64,000 nucleotides of DNA from Sulfuricella sp. Lineage in GTDB: Bacteria; Pseudomonadota; Gammaproteobacteria; Burkholderiales; Sulfuricellaceae. Where the stretch lies: the NCBI GenBank assembly GCA_028713975.1, contig JAQTNE010000010.1, positions 49,164 through 113,163 on the forward strand, given 5' to 3'. Below the pieces are notes generated by a model. That model had not been told where the DNA came from and searched no databases. It worked only from the letters and a program-made list of their open reading frames with translations. The position numbers and the translations under genes were made by a program. This document shows, in pieces, positions 60,617 to 64,000 of the stretch. Each line of letters starts with the position of its first letter. Within the stretch, counting starts at the first letter, position 1.

Positions 60617-61129
60617 ATGCCACAAAAGAAGAACAACAACAAGAACAATCTGCACGTCCTTTTCGAAAACCATGCCCACGAATTGGGTGTTTTCGCGCAA
60701 CGGCGTGTCGATAGCGAAGCCGCCGCGGATATCGTCCAGGATACCTACCTGCGCGTCCTCCAGTATGCCGATCAAGGCGCGCTTGAAAATCCGCGCGCCT
60801 ATCTGTACCGCGTCGCCGCCAATGTGGCGGCGGATCGCGGTGCCGCGCTGAAAGCATACAATGACAGGCTCGAACTCGACGTCGATCTGGACTCGCTTGG
60901 TTCAACAGCTCCCGGCCCCGAAGCTGTCGTCGATGCCCGCAAGCAATTGCAGCGCTGCCTCGCCGCCCTCGACGAGCTGCCCGCCGCCTATCGCCACGTC
61001 TTTCTGCTGCACCGAATCGACGGCCTCTCCCATGGCGAAATCGCGGGCGCCCTGGACATTCCCAAACGCACGGTCGAGCGCTATGTCGCCAAGGCACTGG
61101 AACACTGCCTCAAGAGCCTCGACCGATAG
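60617..61129 (+). CDS. FecI-type ECF sigma factor
   Basis: Extracytoplasmic-function sigma factor for iron-siderophore signalling, 170 residues from MPQKKNNNKNNLHVLF. Sigma region 2 is seen in DIVQDTYLRVLQYADQG with PRAYLYRVAANVAADR; region 4 helix-turn-helix is LSHGEIAGALDIPKRTVERYV. Weak ribosome site. It is followed by fecR and a TonB-dependent receptor with an N-terminal signalling domain, the standard cell-surface signalling order. Confidence 0.92.
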   Translation: MPQKKNNNKNNLHVLFENHAHELGVFAQRRVDSEAAADIVQDTYLRVLQYADQGALENPRAYLYRVAANVAADRGAALKAYNDRLELDVDLDSLGSTAPGPEAVVDARKQLQRCLAALDELPAAYRHVFLLHRIDGLSHGEIAGALDIPKRTVERYVAKALEHCLKSLDR

Positions 61130-61143
61130 AAAATCTGGAAAAT

Positions 61144-61151
61144 AGTGGCGG
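61144..61151 (+). promoter_or_regulatory. AGTGGCGG motif upstream of fecR (copy 1)
   Basis: AGTGGCGG in an A-rich/T-rich setting lies 31 bases before the fecR ATG. An identical octamer occurs before the receptor gene (62289-62296). Shared motifs ahead of the genes of one ECF group suggest the promoter element read by that sigma factor; this is inference from two copies. Confidence 0.45.
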
Positions 61152-61182
61152 TTTTGGCCATTTGAAACGGTCTCAATATATA

Positions 61183-62211
61183 ATGAAATTTTTGTTCTTC
61201 AACCGCTTCGCACCCGAGTTTTCGCCGACCGTGCCTCACACCTCCCTGCCAGAAACCACCAACGACGATCCCCAGGCCCAAGCCGCCCGTTGGGTCGCAC
61301 GGCGGCACGGCGGCGAGCACTCGAGCGAGGATCAACAGGCGTTCCTGCGCTGGCTGAACACGAACGAGGCCAATCGCAAGGCCTTTGAGGAAGCCGAAGC
61401 CCTCTGGCAGCAACTGGGCGGGCTGGACGCCGTCACCGACCGGCAACTGGCGGAAGCCCGCGCCTACCTCCTCCAAGCGCGGCGTCGGCCCGTACCCCGC
61501 CGGGCACTCGCCTTCACCGTAGCCGCATCCCTGATGGCGGCGCTCGTCTGGAGCGCCGACTGGCTGAGCTACTTGGACGACCAGATTTACCGCACCGCCC
61601 AAGGCGAGCGCAAAACCGTTACCCTGGCCGATGGCTCCCGCCTCGATCTCAACACCAACACCGAACTTGCCGTCCATCTCTCGCGGCGCGGTCGTGAGCT
61701 AAAACTGCTGCGCGGCGAGGCGGTGTTCACCGTCGCGCACGGCGATACCCGGCCTTTTGAGGTATTCGCCGGCAACGGGCGGGTACGCGACATTGGCACC
61801 CAGTTCGACGTGCGCACGCACACCGACCGGATTTCAGTAGCCGTACTGGAAGGCACTGTTGAAGTTTCCGGCCGCGATAGCGGGATTGCCCAGACGCTCC
61901 GGCAAGGCCAACAACTCAGCTACAGTTTGGCGGGTGACGCCACGCCCGTCACGCTCATCGATACCGCCGCGGCCGCAGCCTGGCGCGAAGGCAGACTAGC
62001 CTTCAACAGCCAGCCGCTGGCCGAGATTCTTGCCGAACTCGGCCGCTACCATAGCGCCACCGTGATCGTGACTTCATCGCAGATACTCAATACCAAGGTC
62101 AGTGGCTCCATCCCCATCGACGATTTCGGCCTTGCCCTGCGCACCCTTGCCGCCACCCTGCCGGCCAGACTGACCCAGACCGGCCCGCAAAGCTGGCGCA
62201 TCGACGGCTAA
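61183..62211 (+). CDS. FecR-family anti-sigma / signal transducer
   Basis: Inner-membrane protein that carries the receptor's signal to the ECF sigma factor. It is 342 residues from MKFLFFNRFAPEF; a TTG seven codons earlier is an alternative. The N-terminal cytoplasmic DUF4880-like segment contains AARWVARRHGGE and FLRWLNTNEANRKAFEE. One membrane span (about 115-132), then the periplasmic FecR domain (TVTLADGSRLDLNTNTEL..., VRDIGTQFDVR) and a C-terminal STN-like tail. Between sigma and receptor genes. Confidence 0.93.
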   Translation: MKFLFFNRFAPEFSPTVPHTSLPETTNDDPQAQAARWVARRHGGEHSSEDQQAFLRWLNTNEANRKAFEEAEALWQQLGGLDAVTDRQLAEARAYLLQARRRPVPRRALAFTVAASLMAALVWSADWLSYLDDQIYRTAQGERKTVTLADGSRLDLNTNTELAVHLSRRGRELKLLRGEAVFTVAHGDTRPFEVFAGNGRVRDIGTQFDVRTHTDRISVAVLEGTVEVSGRDSGIAQTLRQGQQLSYSLAGDATPVTLIDTAAAAAWREGRLAFNSQPLAEILAELGRYHSATVIVTSSQILNTKVSGSIPIDDFGLALRTLAATLPARLTQTGPQSWRIDG

Positions 62212-62288
62212 CGTTCCGGCTATTTGGCCGGCAGGTACTCCGACGGCCTATTCCATGCCGCCAAAATTCCAAAAATAATTTTAAAAAA

Positions 62289-62296
62289 AGTGGCGG
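62289..62296 (+). promoter_or_regulatory. AGTGGCGG motif upstream of the receptor gene (copy 2)
   Basis: The same AGTGGCGG octamer as ahead of fecR, again between A-run and T-rich sequence, 63 bases before the receptor ATG. Candidate ECF sigma recognition element; only two copies are available in the window. Confidence 0.45.
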
Positions 62297-62359
62297 CATT
62301 TTCACTGTTGCCCGGTCTTACCGAGGGATACATATAAAAATCACTCAGGAGCCGAAAAA

Positions 62360-64000
62360 ATGCAGTTTCTCAATAAACCGGCCGCGGCCATCTGCCTGAC
62401 CGTTGCCGCCGCCGTGGCGCATGCCGAAGACACCGCCTACGACTTCAACATCCCACCCCAGCCGGTCAGCCAAGTGCTCGACGCGCTGGGCAAACAAACC
62501 GGCCTGCAACCCGTTTATGCCGACAAGAGTATCCAAGGCATCAATAGCCCCGGCGTGAAAGGGCGCCATTCCCTGCGCGAAGCCGTCGCCAAGGCGCTGG
62601 CTGGAACAGGGCTGACGTTCCAGTTTACTGCGGAAAAAGTGGTGGCTATCAAGGTGACGTCGAAAGAGGGAGTAGTGCGGCTAGCGCCAGTTGAGGTAAA
62701 AGCGTCTGCAATGATGGGGGAGACTGATGGCTATTCGGTGATGCAGGCAACCACGGCCACCAAGACCAATACGCTACTACTTGACACACCAATGGCAGTG
62801 CAGGCTATCCCGCGCGAAATATTGGATGACCGTCAGATTGTCTCCATTCAGGAGGCAGTTAAGAACGTGAGCGGAGTACAAACGCCCCCTGGCGTGTACT
62901 ACGACGTTTTTCAGGTTCGCGGCTTTTCAACCAACAATGATACTTTCCGCAATGGCTTAAAACTGAACAGTGTAATTGGCGCTGAAGACATAGCCTTTGT
63001 CGATCATGTCGAAATAGCCAAAGGGCCGACGGGTATGCTCTATGGACGCATTCAGCCTGGCGGCCTCGTTAATATCGTCACTAAAAAGCCACAAGCTGAT
63101 TTCGCTGCAAGTGTGCAACAACAGATCGGAAGTTGGGGGCAGTTTCGTACGGTCGCAGATGTTACGGGGGCCGCGAATGAAGACAAGAGCTGGCTCTATC
63201 GGGTTATAGGCGTATATGACAAAGGAGATAGCTGGGTGGACTTCCAGCACCATGAGAACAAAGCTCTAGCTACCTATTTGAATTGGCGTCCATCTGCTCG
63301 ATTCGAGGCAAATTTTCAATTCGAGTACTATGATCAAAAGACCTCTAATCCCGGCTACACATCACAACAAATTCCGGTCGTCGGTAACCGACCGGCAAAT
63401 GTGCCGCGTAACTGGACGCAAAATGATCCAGCGATGTGGTCCAACTGGCCCAACACCGTGGAACGTACGACCTTGGCCTTTGACTGGAGTTATTCCTTCA
63501 ACGATGCATGGAAGCTGACGCATCGGTTTCACTACTACACCGCGAATGAAGTGCAAACCTATATGCTCTACCAAAACTTCAATTCGGCCACGAACCTGCT
63601 TAACAGAAGAATTTCCTACAATCCCGTCAAGCGGGATCAATACTCGACCAACATAGACTTGGCAGGGGAGTTCAAGACAGGCGATATCACACACAAAATT
63701 TTGTTTGGTCTGGACTACTTCGACTACCGCGATAATTTTGGCGGATATAACGAATCTGGTGCAACGCTTAATAGGGTTCCAGCGATTGATATATTCAATC
63801 CGGTCTACGGAAATATCAATGTACCCGGAATGCAAGCATTTATTAACGGATCGTCAGGAAATACTCTGTGGAAGTCCACCATGAAAGACACGGGTCTGTA
63901 TTTACAGGATCAAATTGCTTTCAATGAACGTTGGGAACTCCTGCTTGGAGGCCGCTATGACATCGCCAAGGATGCGAGCTCAACTGTCTATGGATCAGTA
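62360..64000 (+). CDS. TonB-dependent siderophore receptor with STN domain (3' end cut)
   Basis: Outer-membrane receptor, 547 codons visible and open at the window edge. Signal peptide to about residue 22 (AHA), then a signalling STN domain (YDFNIPPQPVSQVLDALGKQTGLQPVY... region, about 28-100), a TonB-box area, the plug (LLDTPMAVQAIPREILDDRQ, VRGFSTNN, IEIAKGP-like VEIAKGPTGMLYGRIQPGG) and the first barrel strands. The plug wording matches ferric-siderophore receptors of the FpvA/FoxA kind. AGGAG lies ahead of the ATG. The siderophore cannot be named. Confidence 0.94.
   Translation, partial: MQFLNKPAAAICLTVAAAVAHAEDTAYDFNIPPQPVSQVLDALGKQTGLQPVYADKSIQGINSPGVKGRHSLREAVAKALAGTGLTFQFTAEKVVAIKVTSKEGVVRLAPVEVKASAMMGETDGYSVMQATTATKTNTLLLDTPMAVQAIPREILDDRQIVSIQEAVKNVSGVQTPPGVYYDVFQVRGFSTNNDTFRNGLKLNSVIGAEDIAFVDHVEIAKGPTGMLYGRIQPGGLVNIVTKKPQADFAASVQQQIGSWGQFRTVADVTGAANEDKSWLYRVIGVYDKGDSWVDFQHHENKALATYLNWRPSARFEANFQFEYYDQKTSNPGYTSQQIPVVGNRPANVPRNWTQNDPAMWSNWPNTVERTTLAFDWSYSFNDAWKLTHRFHYYTANEVQTYMLYQNFNSATNLLNRRISYNPVKRDQYSTNIDLAGEFKTGDITHKILFGLDYFDYRDNFGGYNESGATLNRVPAIDIFNPVYGNINVPGMQAFINGSSGNTLWKSTMKDTGLYLQDQIAFNERWELLLGGRYDIAKDASSTVYGSV

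Overview
The window is a chromosomal segment of a Gram-negative proteobacterium, most likely a betaproteobacterium of the Nitrosomonadales/Gallionellales type. This rests on gene order (tRNA-tuf-tRNA-Trp-secE-nusG-rplKAJL-rpoBC, petABC-sspAB, and kinase/phosphatase-yicC-gmk-rpoZ-spoT-ridA-recG) and on the general look of the RpoB, Rieske and cytochrome proteins. No 16S gene is present, so genus is not claimed.

Layout. 1-13,630 (minus strand): transcription/translation operon, transcribed from a promoter with a perfect TATAAT and a GC-rich discriminator through tRNA-Thr(TGT), tRNA-Tyr, tRNA-Gly, tRNA-Thr(GGT), tuf, tRNA-Trp, secE, nusG, rplK, rplA, the L10 leader, rplJ, rplL, an attenuator, rpoB and rpoC (3' end cut by the window). 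13,784-17,614 (minus): sspAB and the cytochrome bc1 operon petABC. 17,868-20,888: a Nif3-family protein, a DegS/AlgW-like periplasmic protease, a PsiF protein and an unknown membrane protein. 20,885-25,101: a tetR-folE operon, then a cytochrome c / FadL-type porin / DUF2892 operon facing a bacteriohemerythrin gene across an exact 8-bp tandem repeat array. 25,283-28,447: a fused class II aldolase/short-chain dehydrogenase next to mtnA, suggesting methylthioribose or 5-deoxyribose disposal. 28,501-31,152: rlmJ, hemW, rdgB.

31,153-45,505 is a conserved block (hemW-rdgB-rph-PP2C-kinase-yicC-gmk-rpoZ-spoT-ridA-recG) split by accessory insertions. Between rdgB and rph lies a lipase / membrane-inserted patatin / small membrane protein / secreted protein operon facing a trypco2 gene. 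Between yicC and gmk lies a four-gene FlgP-FlgT-like envelope module. Between spoT and ridA (45,564-55,338) lie a PemK/MazF-type toxin-antitoxin pair and a six-gene restriction-like island: cytosine methyltransferase, Vsr, MORC-like GHKL ATPase, Z1 helicase-like ATPase, PD-(D/E)XK nuclease and AIPR protein. The island looks visibly more AT-rich than its surroundings.

57,888-64,000: a PilZ protein, ubiC-ubiA for ubiquinone, and an iron-uptake cell-surface signalling set (ECF sigma, FecR, TonB-dependent siderophore receptor cut by the window end). Three families of low-complexity intergenic repeats (CTAG-rich, CCGATTAACGCAGATAAA inverted repeat, GTGAGGGG) lie between housekeeping genes, one reaching into the coding ends of rdgB and hemW. 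The best candidates for undescribed biology are the lipase/patatin/trypco2 cluster, the restriction-like island, the FlgP/FlgT module and the 8-bp operator-like array.
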